A DNA stretch of 64,000 bases, taken from Hermatobates lingyangjiaoensis. Taxonomy: Eukaryota; Arthropoda; Insecta; Hemiptera; Hermatobatidae. Numbering within the stretch: position 1 is the stretch's first letter; the number at the start of each line of letters is the position of its first letter. Where the stretch lies: NCBI GenBank assembly GCA_026182355.1, contig JAPFBL010000315.1, forward strand, positions 352,501 to 416,500, given 5' to 3'. Below, in pieces: positions 1 through 12,620 of the stretch. Both the position numbers and the translations under genes were made by a program. The notes under the pieces are model-generated. The model was not told the DNA's origin and did no database searches. It saw only the letters and a program-made list of their open reading frames with translations.

Positions 1-1490
1 CCCAGAATTAAGTCTACTTCGGTATTTGGTTTCTATGGCAGTTTAAAGGGAAAATCCAGATTCGCATAAGCAGGTAGTGAGAAATGGCAGCAATGTGTAA
101 AGTGTTACTTTTACAACAGCAGGGAATTAGGGAATCAGATAGTTTCAAAAACTGACTAGTGATTCATCCCAAATATGAATAATATTGACTACTTCTACTT
201 ATAGGTATATGGAGATATAAACATTATTCGGTTTCATGATGCACAAGTAATATAGAATAAATCCATATCCACAAAAAAAATTTTTAGAAAAATGTTTTTA
301 CTAAATGTTTTTCACGGAATCCCAGACAGTCCATAAAGAAACCCCTGGGTTCCGCGGAACCCACTTTGGGAATCTCTGCTCTAGACCAAATGTTGAGGAG
401 AACCTGAGTACTAGTGTTCTATAATTACCTAACAGACATATCTACATATGCAGGTAAGAAGACACTCTAGTCGTCTTCATTTGCCATCAAAAATGACAAT
501 AATACTAGAATAATATATTTTTTTTTGTAAGGAGGTGAAATGCATTTACCTACATAGTGATGGGCTCTCAGATAAACAAACCACCAACTAAAATACCCCC
601 TTTTCTTCTAGGACACTTACCTGGAATTACTTCCCACATTACCTCAGGCTAGGCCAGATATAACAATAATCATAAAGATACTAAGAAATAGCATATGACT
701 ATGGCGGTCTATCTCTAGACTCTTAGAATGAGTTTGATAACAAACAAACACACTGGAACATTATTATATTAGATTCGAATAATAAGTGTATAGTTTTTTT
801 TTTTGAAGATGATAAGAGATATTATTTTAAATTTAAAGTAGTAAAGAATTTTAAATTAGAATTGACAGATTGAAAATCGGTTGTATTTTTAAAAATGGCT
901 TTGCGTGTGTAGAGGTTGTTTCTCGTGTTGAAAGAGCAATAATGATGCTAACCTATACTTCTTAGTTTTTCTGGCATCAAAAATTATGAGTTGAATAGAT
1001 AACAAATGACTTGATCCATTTATTACATCACCTCCATTCATATAAGCGGAGTGTTTTCTTTTTTATTTTGATATTGGTAAATTATTGATCGAAAGAAAGA
1101 GACTGCATGAAAGTAGTCTATAAAGGGAGAAGCAGTGATTAATGAACGTATTCATAGTCGCTTTATGTGTAGGGCACAAGTGGGTTCATTGTAGCTAGGA
1201 GTAATTACTATGGAGACAGTCTGCTAGGCTAAATGAGGCCAAACCAATCGAATAGCTCAAACTTTCAGCGATTGTTGTCCTTTTTAAAAGTAAATTAATG
1301 ATGTTTAAACAATACCACAATATAACTATTGGATCAAAATCTTCTCTAACTAATTCATTTAAACTTTTAATTAAAAGAATAAAATAACGATTTTTTTTTA
1401 TATATATAGTTTCATCGTATCATTCAACGTTTCATCATTTATATGTTTTTCAATAATATTAATTAATAATATTGAATAATATTAAATCAG
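1..1490. other. AT-rich sequence, no gene recognised
   Basis: I see no convincing exon here. Positions about 300-380 contain a GC-richer patch with GGTTCCGCGGAACC that resembles the end of a hAT-type element, but I cannot find its partner end or a target duplication. A short (TA)n tract lies near 1400. The rest is unassigned. Confidence 0.4.
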
Positions 1491-1493
1491 TAG

Positions 1494-1775
1494 TTTTGCA
1501 ATCCGTAATTGTGTGGTATTTACTCATTATGAGGTATAATGGATAAACAAACAAAAGTCTCCACGCAAATGAAGTTTATTCAACAACAACAACGCGTTTC
1601 AAACACTTGGTGTTCATCATCAGGAAGACACCAAAGATGTGGTGCTGAAGTCCAGTGAAAACAACTAGTTGTGCTAACCACAACTAAAACAAAGTGTTCG
1701 AAACGCGTTGCTGTTGTTGTTGAATAAAACTTCATTAGTGTGGAGACTTTTGTTTGTTTATCCATTTTACCTCAG
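1494..1775. mobile_element. Penelope-like palindromic unit, ACGCGT family
   Basis: Two inverted arms face each other. The left arm reads on the minus strand and has an intact hammerhead core (1591-1623). The right arm reads plus but has lost the CTGATGA box, keeping only the helix II end and GAAACGCG. Both arms end in the same sequence (ggataaacaaacaaaagtct and its complement). Sister copies are at 8555-8845, 45480-45795, and as single arms at 24350-24475 and 62478-62575. Assignment to Penelope-like debris rests on the ribozyme and on relatives in this window that also carry PLE ORF fragments. Confidence 0.65.
1591..1623 (-). ncRNA. Hammerhead ribozyme core, helix III ACGCGT
   Basis: On the minus strand CTGATGA is followed by one extra T, helix II GAACAC/GTGTTT (one G-U pair) with loop CAA, then GAA, the palindrome ACGCGT, and T as the predicted residue before the cleavage site. 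All catalytic-core positions are present. Activity is not shown. Confidence 0.75.
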
Positions 1776-2204
1776 AACGAATAATATTAAGTAATGAATA
1801 TTGATGACATTTGCTAAATATGTCAATGATATTGAACTAACTTCATGTTTAAGCGCGAATTATTGCTGAATCTTTCTTTAAAAAGGTCTTAAGTTTTGGG
1901 GATGTCATTTGAGAATGATTGAGTTGTAAGTACATAGTATTAGAGAAAAAAGACAGCTAATAAAAAAGAAAGAAATGTTAAGGCTAAAATACAAATTATT
2001 TATATTTCTATAAAAATATGGCTCCCAAGCAGCCGTAGTTTTTGTTCTGAATAATTCATTTAGATATAAATCAAATTATATTATTATTTATATCTAAATT
2101 ATTAGAAATAAATTTAGATATAAATAGGTTCCATCATAACAGTATGAATGGAACCTATATATTAATGTTAGGATATACATAAAGTTTAGTGAATTCACAT
2201 TAGT

Positions 2205-2395
2205 TACAATAAAAAGCAAAGATTTTACAAAACAAAAACGTATGATTCAAATCATAAAAACAAATTGTTATATTAAGTTAACTGGCTTCCCAAAAAAATA
2301 GTTTTGAAAAAATTAAAATACATTTATTTTTAATTTGCAAATATACAGTTGAAAATCTTTTAAAAACATTATTATAGACATAAAATGACTTTATG
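2205..2395 (-). repeat. Fragment of interspersed AT-rich repeat
   Basis: Resembles, in reverse, the AT-rich body of the element at 3296-3665 and 47385-47905. It shares a stretch with tacatttatttttaatttgc and a following cagttgaaaat. A similar fragment lies at 49130-49400. No ends are visible here. Confidence 0.4.
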
Positions 2396-2612
2396 TTTTA
2401 AGTAGATGATAGTCATCATAGCTTAGAGTTTGTTAATAACGTGTGTTATTAAAGTCATTTTGTTATTATTTCAAAGCAATAATTCTGAGCAAGATTCCTT
2501 CATCAGGATAATGAGAGAAACAGGAAGAGTGTTTAGCGACTGCATGACTACGGGATTGCTTAGCAGAGGCACTATGCCATGTGTTTGTGTGAATCCCGCA
2601 TTGGAAGCTAGT

Positions 2613-3295
2613 CTATTCCCAACACATAGAAGTGCATAAACCTTTAGCCAGTCTTCTATATCTCATAACCAGTTGCCTACACATAGAAGTGAATAAACCT
2701 TTAGCCAGTCTGTGTTGGCCTACCAGTTGCCTACACATACAAGTGCATAAACCTTTAGCCAGTCTTCTATATCTTATAACCAGTTGCCAACACATAGAAG
2801 TGAATAAAGCTTTACCCAGTCTTCTATATCTTATAACCAGTTGCCAACACATAGAAGTGAATAAACCTTTAGCCAGTCTGCTATATCTTATAACCAGTTG
2901 CCTACACATAGAAGTGAATAAACCTTTAGCCAGTGTTCTATATCATATAACCAGTTGCCAACACATAGAAGTGAATAAACCTTTACCCAGTCTGCTATAT
3001 CTTATAACCAGTTGCCAACACATAGAAGTGCATAAACCTTTACCCAGTCTGCTATATCTTATAACCAGTTGCCAACACATAGAAGTGCATAAACCTTTAA
3101 CCAGTCTTCTATATCTCATAACCAGTTGCCAACACATAGAAGTGCATAAACCTTTAACCAGTCTTCTATATCTCATAACCAGTTGCCAACACATAGAAGT
3201 GCATAAACCTTTAGCCAGTCTTCTATATCTCATAACCAGTTGCCAACACATAGAAGTGCATAAACCTTTAGCCAGTTTTCTATATCTTATATCCA
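2613..3295. repeat. Tandem array, 57-bp unit, about 12 copies
   Basis: The unit contains ccagttgccaacacatagaa, gtgcataaacctttagccag and tcttctatatctcataa. One unit (about 2701-2740) is rearranged. Because 57 is a multiple of three, reading frames stay open for over 200 codons on plus and about 100 on minus. I see no start context, homology or codon bias suggesting a gene, so these are repeat artefacts. The array runs directly into the element that starts near 3296. Confidence 0.9.
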
Positions 3296-3665
3296 GTTGC
3301 GTAGTAAGGGTGAGGGCGGAGAGGGGTGGTCTGCCCTAGGTAGCACGTACCAAGGGGCGGCATTTTGAGAGGGAGTAAAGAAAAAATAGAAAAAATTTAA
3401 AATCATAAAAAGCTAACAAAAATCTGATATTTTATACCAAATTGAGTTTTTAAGGTTGTAATTTGTTTTATGTTTTTTGTATGTAATAATGTTTTAAAAC
3501 GGATCTTTCAACTGTAATATTTGCAAATTAAAAGTCAATGTGTTTAAATTTTTTAAAACTATTTTTACTTTACTATAAGTATAGTCATAGTGAAAAAAAT
3601 TTGACCTCGAGATTTTGATGGAATTACATGTTTTGAGGTCCCAAAAGTTGTTTTATGAAGTTTTT
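3296..3665 (+). mobile_element. Non-autonomous DNA element (GTAGTAAGGGTG..GGGGCGGCATTTTGAG type)
   Basis: A GC-rich head with a bit of GGGGCGGCATTTTGAG is followed by an AT-rich body. The same head and body order is seen at 47385-47905, with reverse-oriented body fragments at 2205-2395 and 49130-49400. I infer a DNA-transposon relic, possibly hAT-like. Its ends are not defined with confidence. Confidence 0.4.
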
Positions 3666-3795
3666 TTTTATGACGTCTGTGTGGTTATGGGTGGGTGGGT
3701 GAGTGTGTTAGCATTGCTTATTACCACACTACGGTCCAGAATCTTTGATGAATCAAGTTGATATTTTACACAAAAATGGGCCTCATAGTGTAGAT

Positions 3796-4128
3796 CAGGG
3801 GTTCTCAGCCTTGTTTAGCCCATTCACCCCTCTCGCCATTTCCCACAATGCCATTCCCCCACCCCCTATTCTTCCCAAGGTAGTGGTAGTGTATACACTT
3901 TTACAACTTTACAGTGATTATGATTATAAGAGAATTTTAAAAATAAAATGCTAATTATAATTATTGATGGATATATGAAATATTAATTCTATAATTTTTT
4001 TTTTAAATTATAATTAAGAGGTCAATATAGCTTTCCTCACGCTGTAAACCTACTGTGGTCACAATTCACCCCCTGAAGATCCAAAATTCACCCCTGGGGG
4101 TGAATATCACTTCCTTTGAGAACCCCTG
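3796..4128. mobile_element. hAT-type MITE with perfect 8-bp TSD
   Basis: The element begins CAGGGGTTCTCA and ends TGAGAACCCCTG, a perfect 12-bp terminal inverted repeat. It is flanked on both sides by GTGTAGAT (3788-3795 and 4129-4136), an 8-bp duplication typical of hAT transposons. It is 333 bp long with no coding capacity. The 69-codon frame crossing its left end is a by-product. Confidence 0.9.
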
Positions 4129-4139
4129 GTGTAGATGAT

Positions 4140-5150
4140 CCCTATTGTTTGGAAAGAATTATGCATGACGGGAAAGTTACTTTTTTGCCAAAAACCGTTT
4201 TTTAGAAAACATTTTGTTTTCCTACACTAATAACTCTAGAGTTTTGAAATTTTGGCATTGTCTTTGAGGTAACAAATGGAATAAACGAAAAATACATTCA
4301 GAATTTTAAAACAACGGAATATATTTTTTTTTTCAATAAAATGTATAAATTTTGACTTATAATTCAATCTCAAAGCTTCTGTTATTACACATTTGTACAC
4401 AAATAGACTGTGATTGTTGACGCAATTTAGTCGGGGAATAGACAATACAGTAACAAAACTAACAACCGTTAAGGGAAACAATACCCACACTTCTGTAGTC
4501 AAACAAAGCCAGAAATTTTCAAAATCTTTCCACCATATCCTTCATAGTTAAAAAATTATTATATTTTTTTTTTGCTGTTGACTGTTGGTGAAATATAATT
4601 TGCTTTGAAATTCTCATGAAATATGTTAATGCTCAAATGCCTCAGTTTTCTATTTTGAAGCATAATCTAAATGAATACCTCCATCTTGGTGAGTTGATTA
4701 ATATATTTTCTAGATGTAATTTTTCTTCAATCTAGTTTATTTCCTTACCACGTCACGATTGCGATATTAGATTTCCTGCACTATCATTTTTATAACGGTT
4801 TGCCGGCCTACCTTCAACTTTCTTCCCGTTTTTATTTTACCACTCTTCCAAAGATTTCATTATGCTGAAATTACAGAAAAAAGTGTTCATTGTTTTTTTT
4901 TTGCTTCTAGTGTCCGGTAATTTATATCAGTTTTTTTTTAAAAGTATTATTATTATTTTGGTAACATCTGGACCATCTGTATTCTCGAACATGTGTTGTG
5001 ATGTCTTCTTGTTACCTGTGATGAACTTGTTCTATTGCTAGATGATGATGTCAAAAATAAATGAAGAGTGTATGTACTGTTGCAGTCTTGGCGTATTATT
5101 TTAGTGTTTAATTTCACAAACATCTACTTTATATATAGTACATACTATGA
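4140..5150. other. AT-rich sequence, no gene recognised
   Basis: No exon, RNA gene or clear repeat is seen. The 88-codon minus frame at 4236-4502 is low-complexity and not credible. Confidence 0.4.
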
Positions 5151-5154
5151 TCTA

Positions 5155-5320
5155 CCCACAATATGAAATGTTGAAACTCAATGAAACCCAACTCAGTTGG
5201 GTTATTGACTCTGACGAAGACGCTTGTTACGGTTGAAAGATCTTAGTCTTTTTTCCATATTTCATACAGTAGTTTGATAATTGATTCACGTGTTTATGTG
5301 AAATCTTTATATATATATAT
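5155..5320 (+). mobile_element. Penelope-like arm, AGATCT family
   Basis: A single plus-strand arm ends in the family tail (ttcacgtgtttatgtgaaat, then (TA)n). The hammerhead core at 5211-5244 keeps CTGACGA, GAAAGATCTT and the cleavage context, but helix II has lost one C, so it is probably weakened. Confidence 0.6.
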
Positions 5321-5329
5321 ATATATGAG

Positions 5330-6950
5330 TTTGCAGAACAGTTTGTAATAAGTAATGTAATCCAATGCGTAAGATTTATACAACTTAAGGTTACAATTTT
5401 GTTACTTAATTTTTTTTTGTTGGTTATTATTTCATAGATTTTATAAAAACACAGTTCAAAAATATTAAATTTAATAACAGAAACTATTTTTTTATATTTT
5501 ATTTACTTCAGTAGATTATTAAATTACATTTAATTATTTGAATTGAAATGTACTTTCTGTTCTAAATACCATTAATATTTACCTAATTTTTGTAATTTAT
5601 TTCATATAATTTACGTAATTATCTTCTAATACAACAGTATTTCCTTCCATATCCATAATTGATTACCAACTTTTATGTACATAGTATATATACAAAAAAC
5701 GAAGGAGAAAAATGTTCAGTTAATTAATTAAAACATTCAAGAAAAACATTTCCAACAAAAACGAAATAATATTTCTTTTACTACTTCTCTAGTTATAATA
5801 TTTTATGAAAACCAATATTCTGAAAAAAGTAGAAGTATTGACAGAGTTGTTATTAAAATAATATCCGGTGTAAAAAAGAAAGTAACCAATTATAATGAAT
5901 TATTTATTACTTTAATTATACAAGTTTGTGGATGGTAGAGGGAAATAATAAGAAAAGAGGAACAGCCTTTAATCAAGGAGTGCAGTGTGATGTATGATTA
6001 GGAATGAATGGGCATGTTTATGTACGAGTGTGCCCTCCATATCAAGAGGAATGACGATGCACTTGACTGCTGCAGAACCAAAAATTATACGCGTGAAAAC
6101 CATGATAAAGGAACATAAAAGACAAATAACTATTACTGGTATTAACGTTTTAAAAGGAAAATAAAGTTGTCACACCTTTAAAAGTTTGTGAATATAGTAG
6201 GTTCATAGAAAGAATGGCACTTGATCAGCGTTCCTCAGGCTTTTTCTCTTCAGAGTGCATCTATGAAATAACCAAAGGTGTGAGGCAGGTTATTGATTTC
6301 AATATAGAAATTTTAATTCTGAAATTTAAAAATGGAAAATAATAAGAAACTAAAAGGAATATTTTTTTTAGGAGAGTGAGAGAGAGGTCTGTAACAAATA
6401 ATTTAAATACCCAAAGAAAGGAAAAGAGAAAGTATTATCTATTGCTGCTTAAAGATTAAAGAAATATAAAGAAATTTTTCTTTCGGTTCAAAATATCAAC
6501 TGTTAAAGACTTGATTACGATTTGAAAACAACATACTTAGTGTTTCTAAAATAAATTAAAATGATGCACATTTTGAAAATATAAACCTGTTATATAAATT
6601 TAATCTTCGTATATCTTGGGGTGCAGTTAGAGTAGTACTGGACTAGATGATAATATGTAGAAAGTTAAGAATTATTTTTTTAGTTGAAAATGTCTTTATT
6701 AGTTTGGTCTAACTTGAAAACTAACACGTTTAAGTATTCATATTGTTGAAGTTAGTTTCAATTTTCTCGTTAATACTTCGTAAAAATACTAATTTTTCGT
6801 GTGTCATTATTTTATCGTTGGCCTAATTTATATCCGATCTGTTGTTTACTTATGTTTCATTATTAAAAGTTTAACGGCTACTTACTTAAGTAACCCAAGG
6901 CTACTTACTTAAGTACTGGTCTTTAAAGCAAAATCATAGAAGTGAAAACA
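5330..6950. other. Non-coding AT-rich sequence
   Basis: Nothing is firmly assigned. A short open stretch near 6200-6281 (encoding ERMALDQRSSGF) is followed by a weak donor-like GTGTGAG, but I could not match it to either gene and its acceptor is poor. Confidence 0.35.
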
Positions 6951-6954
6951 ATGA

Positions 6955-7210
6955 CTATTAGCTTAGATAGGAAAGGCAGGATGCTGCGATGTCCGACGGA
7001 AGCTCTATGGTCATTTATACGAATGAGTATTCAAGAGACCTTCACTTATACAACTGTTATACTCCTCACATTAAAAAGTCCTTACCTCACTCCCTTGCTA
7101 ACCGTATCTGCAATGACCTCTAACAATGCTAGTCGATTGTTGGTAACCTTAAGGTCAAATTTGAACAACAAAGAGGCACTTACCTTCCACCACCCATTAT
7201 CACTCTAACC
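6955..7210 (+). pseudogene. Possible degenerate Penelope RT C-terminal remnant
   Basis: One reading frame encodes DLHLYNCYTPHIKKSLPHSL then ANRICNDL before stops. This resembles my recollection of the segment after the reverse-transcriptase fingers/palm in Penelope-like proteins (PHIKKSIPY-LA-RI). The overlapping 88-codon ATG frame is a different frame and is probably spurious. Support is one motif only. Confidence 0.35.
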
Positions 7211-7214
7211 TAAA

Positions 7215-8550
7215 ACTGGACCAGTCTCTTTTTTTTCCTAATTAATTTTATTTTTCTTCCCTTCTTCCCAGGTATCTTTAATTCAAAAACTTGTATATCT
7301 CCCTTTTCTTCCTTGTTTTCCACTTTGACTATTTTCAAACAACTTCCTCTACTATTCTTCAGAAAGTGTTAAAATTTGACAACACGTTTTTTTTTTTAGA
7401 CATACTCAACCAGTAATGCTCCTATACTAGGAGGGAGTGGGAAGTAACTGAAGTAATAAAGCAATCAAGCTGATGACGTTGCATTAGTTGACCTTTTATT
7501 AATTCTAATCCTTACCTCTCCAGAATCATTAATATTTACATCATTCATCTTCAAATAAAATACCGGACTGAATTATAAAAAAACAGGAATAAATAACAAG
7601 GAAAAATAAATGTAAATAAAATTAATAGTTGCAGAAAATATTTAAAAAAAAGAAAACACCTACTACTATCAATGTTTCGACCAAAAATTCATCATCAAGA
7701 GAAAATCATAGAATCTAATCTTCTCCTGATGTTACCTGTTGTTCAAAATATTAACTGAATGAATAAAACTAATATAGACTGAAATAAAAACACCCTAAAT
7801 GGTATGAGCAAAAAAAAAAAGATTTTAAAAGAGGTAATTTAAAATAGATATTAGTTTTTAAATTACCACTCTTTCTTTTTTTATAATATGTAATCTAAGA
7901 AATTTAACTTCATCTTTTATTTTTAAAAATGTGACTGTTACATTAAATAACCTAAAAGGAAAAAATATCTGTTTCATATTTTAGTTAATGAATAGGAAAT
8001 AATTGAAATCTTAAAGAAGAATGACCATCAAAAGAACCATAAAAACTCAGTTAAAATGGAACAGGATGTATTCCAGCCCCCAGGACTCCTAATAGTTTCT
8101 GTTTCCTCGCACATTCTCTGTTCTAACTTCGTTTTCTTTTTTCCTTTTTTTTTTGCCAATGTTTCATTGTTTTTCCTTCTTTCTTTATGATTCTAGAAAC
8201 TTTGATATTTGTTAATTTTTTGCTAAAGAAGTTTAATATATATTATTTTGCACATAGTGTTTAATATTAATACTAACGAAAAGTTGAAAATAATCCCAAA
8301 TGGACCAATAAAGTTCTCAAAAATAAATTAATACACTTACTGTCTGAATTATTTAGTTTGTGACTTTTTCATTATCAGGAGGAAGAGAAGAAGGAATATA
8401 TAACGCTTCGGTAGAACGACGGAGGACAAAAGACGTTTTTTGCTGCACTATTTGTTGTCCGCCGTTATTCTGCCTTCACGCGGGGTCTTATTAATATTAA
8501 TGTTTTAATACAAAACCTATATTTGTTATTATTAAACAAATTTAAACAAC
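7215..8550. other. AT-rich sequence, no gene recognised
   Basis: Homopolymer A/T runs and short inverted repeats are present. Around 7660-7760 there is a hairpin-like pair (ttcgaccaaaaattcatcat and gaatctaatcttctcctgat) that could be another decayed ribozyme-bearing arm, too degraded to call. Confidence 0.3.
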
Positions 8551-8554
8551 TCAT

Positions 8555-8845
8555 CAGTTGTACAATCCGTAATTGTGAGGTATTTACTCAGACTGAGGTA
8601 AATTGATAATACAAAGTCTCCACACAAAAGAAATTTTTCAATTCAAACCACGCCTTTCCATCGTCAGGTAACATCCAATGGAAGGAGTGAAGGATCAACC
8701 AGAGTCAAACGTTCACTCTGGTCGGTCCCCAAAGGGTTTCAGAGGTCGGTATCAGGGTATTCAGGTATATATTTACCTGACGATGAACACGAAGTGTTCG
8801 AAACGCTTCTTTTGTATAGAGACTTTGTATTATCCATTTACTCTA
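8555..8845. mobile_element. Penelope-like palindromic unit, ACGCGT family
   Basis: The arms are related to 1494-1775. The left (minus) arm core is degraded. The right (plus) arm has CTGACGA at 8777-8783, helix II GAACAC/GTGTTC with loop GAA, and GAAACGC, but helix III is no longer palindromic (ACGCTT). The overlapping 83-codon frame is spurious. Confidence 0.6.
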
Positions 8846-8849
8846 GTAC

Positions 8850-9960
8850 AAAATTTAAACAATAATTCATATCAATTATTTTTTTTAATTATTATACTTA
8901 AAATCAAAAGTTTACTATTAATTTTATAAACTCATAGTAAGTTACCTTCATTAAATTTGAATTATAATATTTATTAAAACAATATCTATAATTGGTTTTA
9001 TTATGGAAAGTTAAAAATAATAAAAAATGAATAGCTGTTAGTTTTGATATTTGATATAATTTGATAGGCTCAAATTTGTTTAAAACTATACATAATAAAG
9101 TATGTTTTACATAATATATAAAATATAGTATATCATGTAAAATTATATATATTATATAACCATTTTATTCTATAATTGAAAGAATAATTTAAATTAAATT
9201 TTAAACTGAAAATAAAATAATATTTCAGAATTAAGTTTTGTTTCTTAATTCTTTCCGTTTCATTTGCTGAATATTGGTTTAAACTTTCTTTAATATGTAC
9301 TCGTCGTCACGAGAAATGGGTAAGTTACTAGGAAGCATAGAAGAGTTGTATAAAATTCTTAGACTTAAAAAAGTGTCTAGACTTTTTTTAAGTCTAAGAA
9401 TTTTTACAATATTTCTTTTATCATAGTCAATCCTTTGTTCACTGTTTCTTTTTTTTATTTATTATTTTAATATTACTCTGGACTTTAGAAACTTGAAATT
9501 AGAAAAAAACATAGAAGCCCTTCTATAGGACGTAAAAGTGCATTCCAAAACTTCAATATTACCCAATAATAATGTTATTCATAAACGTAAAAATATCAGC
9601 ATCTGATATTAACTTTTGTAGAATGGTGCAACATATAGATTGATTAGAACATTTTGTTAGACAAACCCAACATACTTTAAAAAGGATCAGAAATTATATG
9701 TGCATATGCTCTACTGTTGTTTATTTTTTACATATAAGAATTTTATTCTTCATACATCACATACAAGTCATTAAATCGTTTAAACATTTTCATTATACCT
9801 TTAAACATTATATTAGTTCGGTGAATTCACTAAAAAAAAATTCTAAGTCAATGTAAATAATGTAAAAAAATAATGTAAATAAAAAATAATACTTTAGAAC
9901 CATTTTATTCTTATATTGGTTCTTTGAATATTTATAAATAACACTTTTTTTCTTTTTTTT
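8850..9960. other. AT-rich sequence with a small hairpin
   Basis: A near-perfect 20-bp inverted repeat lies at about 9353-9405 (ttcttagacttaaaaaagtg and complement). Nothing else is assigned. Confidence 0.4.
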
Positions 9961-9965
9961 TTTAG

Positions 9966-10073
9966 TTTACAAATCAGAAAGATATTATTTCTGAGAAAAG
10001 GTAAATTTAAGAATGAAGTGTGGTGGAGTTACTGGGGTAACCAGTCAACAGAGGCCCGCTGCAAACCAAACAG
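9966..10073 (+). CDS. Candidate exon of unknown gene (weak)
   Basis: A strong polypyrimidine tract and AG precede a 108-nt block open in one frame (1 nt plus 35 codons plus 2 nt) and followed by G|GTATTT. The frame encodes KNEVWWSYWGNQSTEARCKP. Its end phase (2) does not fit the start phase (0) of the exon at 15189, so it could belong to the same gene only if another exon lies between. I cannot align it to KIAA0825. It may be chance. Confidence 0.25.
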
Positions 10074-10079
10074 GTATTT

Positions 10080-12185
10080 AAAGCTTAGTTTTTTTACAAC
10101 TTATATATATACTTATGTTACTTCGATTTAGTAATAAACCTTGTGTTAATGACATTGAATTTTAATGCTCAATATTATTTTAATTATTATCAGCTTATTA
10201 GCTGATAATAAGCTAATTTCGTATTTTTACTGAACAAAGAGTTGTCAATACTGGTGTATTTCTTACTTTCTAACGAACCATATTCTTGCGGAACATCAAG
10301 CACAAAATTCTAATAATAATGATATTCATTGATTATTATTATTATTTCTAAATAAATAAAATATACCTTGTGCTATTGTTTTATCAATATTATTATTGAT
10401 ATATTGATAACACAGATACAGCGTCTCGAACATTGGTTCTTCAAATATTAATTTAGTTATTGAAGATTAGGTCCCAAATTAATATTGTTAAGTAAATAGT
10501 TCACAAAATTGGCTTGTAACCATATTAATTTTAATGATATGATTATTGTATTGATATAATAATATAATAATTTTAATATTCACCTAATCTTCAATAACTA
10601 AATTAGTGCATTGATAACAATGTTAACATTTTTTTTAATGATATATAAATAACAGTATCAGTATTTCTGATTTGATACTGTATATTTCTGATAAATACAC
10701 TTGATAATTTCATATTGTTTCAGTATATTCTTCTTTTTTTTTTAATTGTTATAAAACAACATGCCCCACCAGAATGTTAAATGAATTAACATCTTTAGTG
10801 GTACACAATAATTCTTATTAAATTATGATAAGTTTCAGTATATTATGAGCAAAACAAGTTTCAGTATATTCCAGTATAGGTAAAGTGTTCATGTTGCAAA
10901 TTTGATCCTTTAAAGTGTTTTCTAAGAGTTTTCTACATAATAATAATTTCATTTACTGCTAACACTTCAAAATGAAGAAAAACAAACATAAATAATAAGT
11001 ATTGGAAATGTTAATTTGAGTGTAAAAAGGAAGTTTAACATTTCTTATTTGATAGTTATGTATCTTAGACACACCTTTGGTTGTCTAGGATACATATAAT
11101 ATAACCATATATAATAATACATAGCATTATACCACATTACTTCATATATTGAAGAAGGGAGAGTACGAGAAACTGACGAGGTCGTATATTGGAAACTGAC
11201 CAAACAACTTCTATACCAATATACGAGGTTGGTTAGCATATGATCTAACTAATATAATAAATTCTTATTACAGTGTACTTCATTTTACAATATAATAACA
11301 TTTTTTAAATATTAAAATAATTTTTTTTTATTTATATTATCAAAAAATATGTTTTTCATTAAAATCTTTTAGTGGTGGAAGTACGTTAGGGGAAAAAATT
11401 GGCTTGTAAATTAGAAAAGCCCACCCTCGACTAAAGAGTGTACTTACAGGTTGTTAGTACCTCAGAGGTTGGTCGAAATTACATTTGTAAATGATACTGT
11501 ATTACCTTGTATATTGGAATGGGAGTTATTTTGTTAGTTTCCAATATACTTTCTCTACTTCAGTATATAAGGCAAGATGGTATAATTCAGTAATGGGATT
11601 TTTTTATTGTTTATATGTTAAATCTGTTATATAATAACATAATAATGTACACAATTATTAAGTCAATATCCTGTCATAACAAACGATTTTACTTTTAAAA
11701 AGTAGCTTGCTAGAGAGGTCAAAGGTTAAGCCGATATTTGTTACATTCTATCCCACTGACCCTCACTTTTCTATGCTTTAACAGCCTTTTTCCGTGTACC
11801 AGACTGATTAATTCGTCTTACGACCAAGTAATAAAACTCCATTCTCATAAATAACTCAACCAGATTCAATTACCTCTGACAAGTACTCGTTGAGTTTAAA
11901 CATTCACTTTATTTCTACTATTACCAGCTCTAATCATAAATTTTTGATATAACTAGTTTTTCATGACATGCAAGTCATTCTTCATTGATGTTATATTTGA
12001 ATTAGACATTGTGGAAAATGATTATAAAAGCAGAGAATAGGAAGAAAGTGTTTAAATAATTTGCTTAAAATTTGCTTGGTGCACTTTTTATCTTCAAAAC
12101 TAATAAATTTAAACTGTAATTTATAAATAATTTAGCTATAATACATAAAATGAATATTGACTTACAATAAATTTCACTTATATAA
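10080..12185. other. AT-rich sequence with several decayed inverted repeats
   Basis: Inverted pairs are visible at about 10450-10477 / 10582-10610 (tagttattgaagattaggt) and around 11160-11230 / 11505-11575 (tatattggaa motifs). They look like old fold-back insertions. No exon is recognised. Confidence 0.4.
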
Positions 12186-12189
12186 ACAT

Positions 12190-12582
12190 ATATACATACA
12201 TATATATATTATTAAAATAAGCAGCAGCTTCTGCATTGACCAGTTTCTTGTTGTCACTCTCTAGTTTTCGTATCACTTTGCGGTGAGACTCTGGTAGCTT
12301 CCAAAGAAGGTTAGCAAAAGACATTAACACACACAATAAACTTCAGGTCAAACACGAAAACACTTGAATAAACCACTTTTTATAAAAAGTGTTTTCGTGT
12401 TTGACCTAAAGTTTATTGTGTGTGTTAATATCTTTTGCTAACCTTCTTTGGAAGCTACCAGAGTCTCACCGCAAACTGATACGAAAACTAGAGAGTGTCA
12501 ACAAGAAACTGGTCAATGCAGAAGCTGCTGCTTATTTTAATAACATATACTTAAGGGAAGACCTGCTGCCATTGTACACAAA

Positions 12583-12600
<18 letters not shown>
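12190..12600. mobile_element. Penelope-like palindromic unit with ORF start (family LLPLYTN)
   Basis: Head-to-head arms are separated by a short spacer at about 12373. The plus arm encodes a PLE-like N-terminus: ...KLIRKLESVNKKLVNAEAAA, then YFNNIYLREDLLPLYTN, running straight into (TA)n translated as IYIYIY. The left arm, on minus, stops earlier, at the FNN codons, and also meets (TA)n. No hammerhead core is obvious in this family. The protein frame is a fragment of a retroelement ORF, not a host gene. Confidence 0.7.

Positions 12601-12617
<17 letters not shown>

Positions 12618-12620
<3 letters not shown>

Noticed and set aside
590..660. Minus-strand donor-like CCAG|GTAAGT with an open stretch before it
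   Set aside because: No acceptor, too short, and no match to either gene; chance is likely in 64 kb.
6200..6281. Open stretch ERMALDQRSSGF... with a donor-like GTGTGAG
   Set aside because: The acceptor is weak (no pyrimidine tract) and I cannot match it to KIAA0825 or fit the phase.
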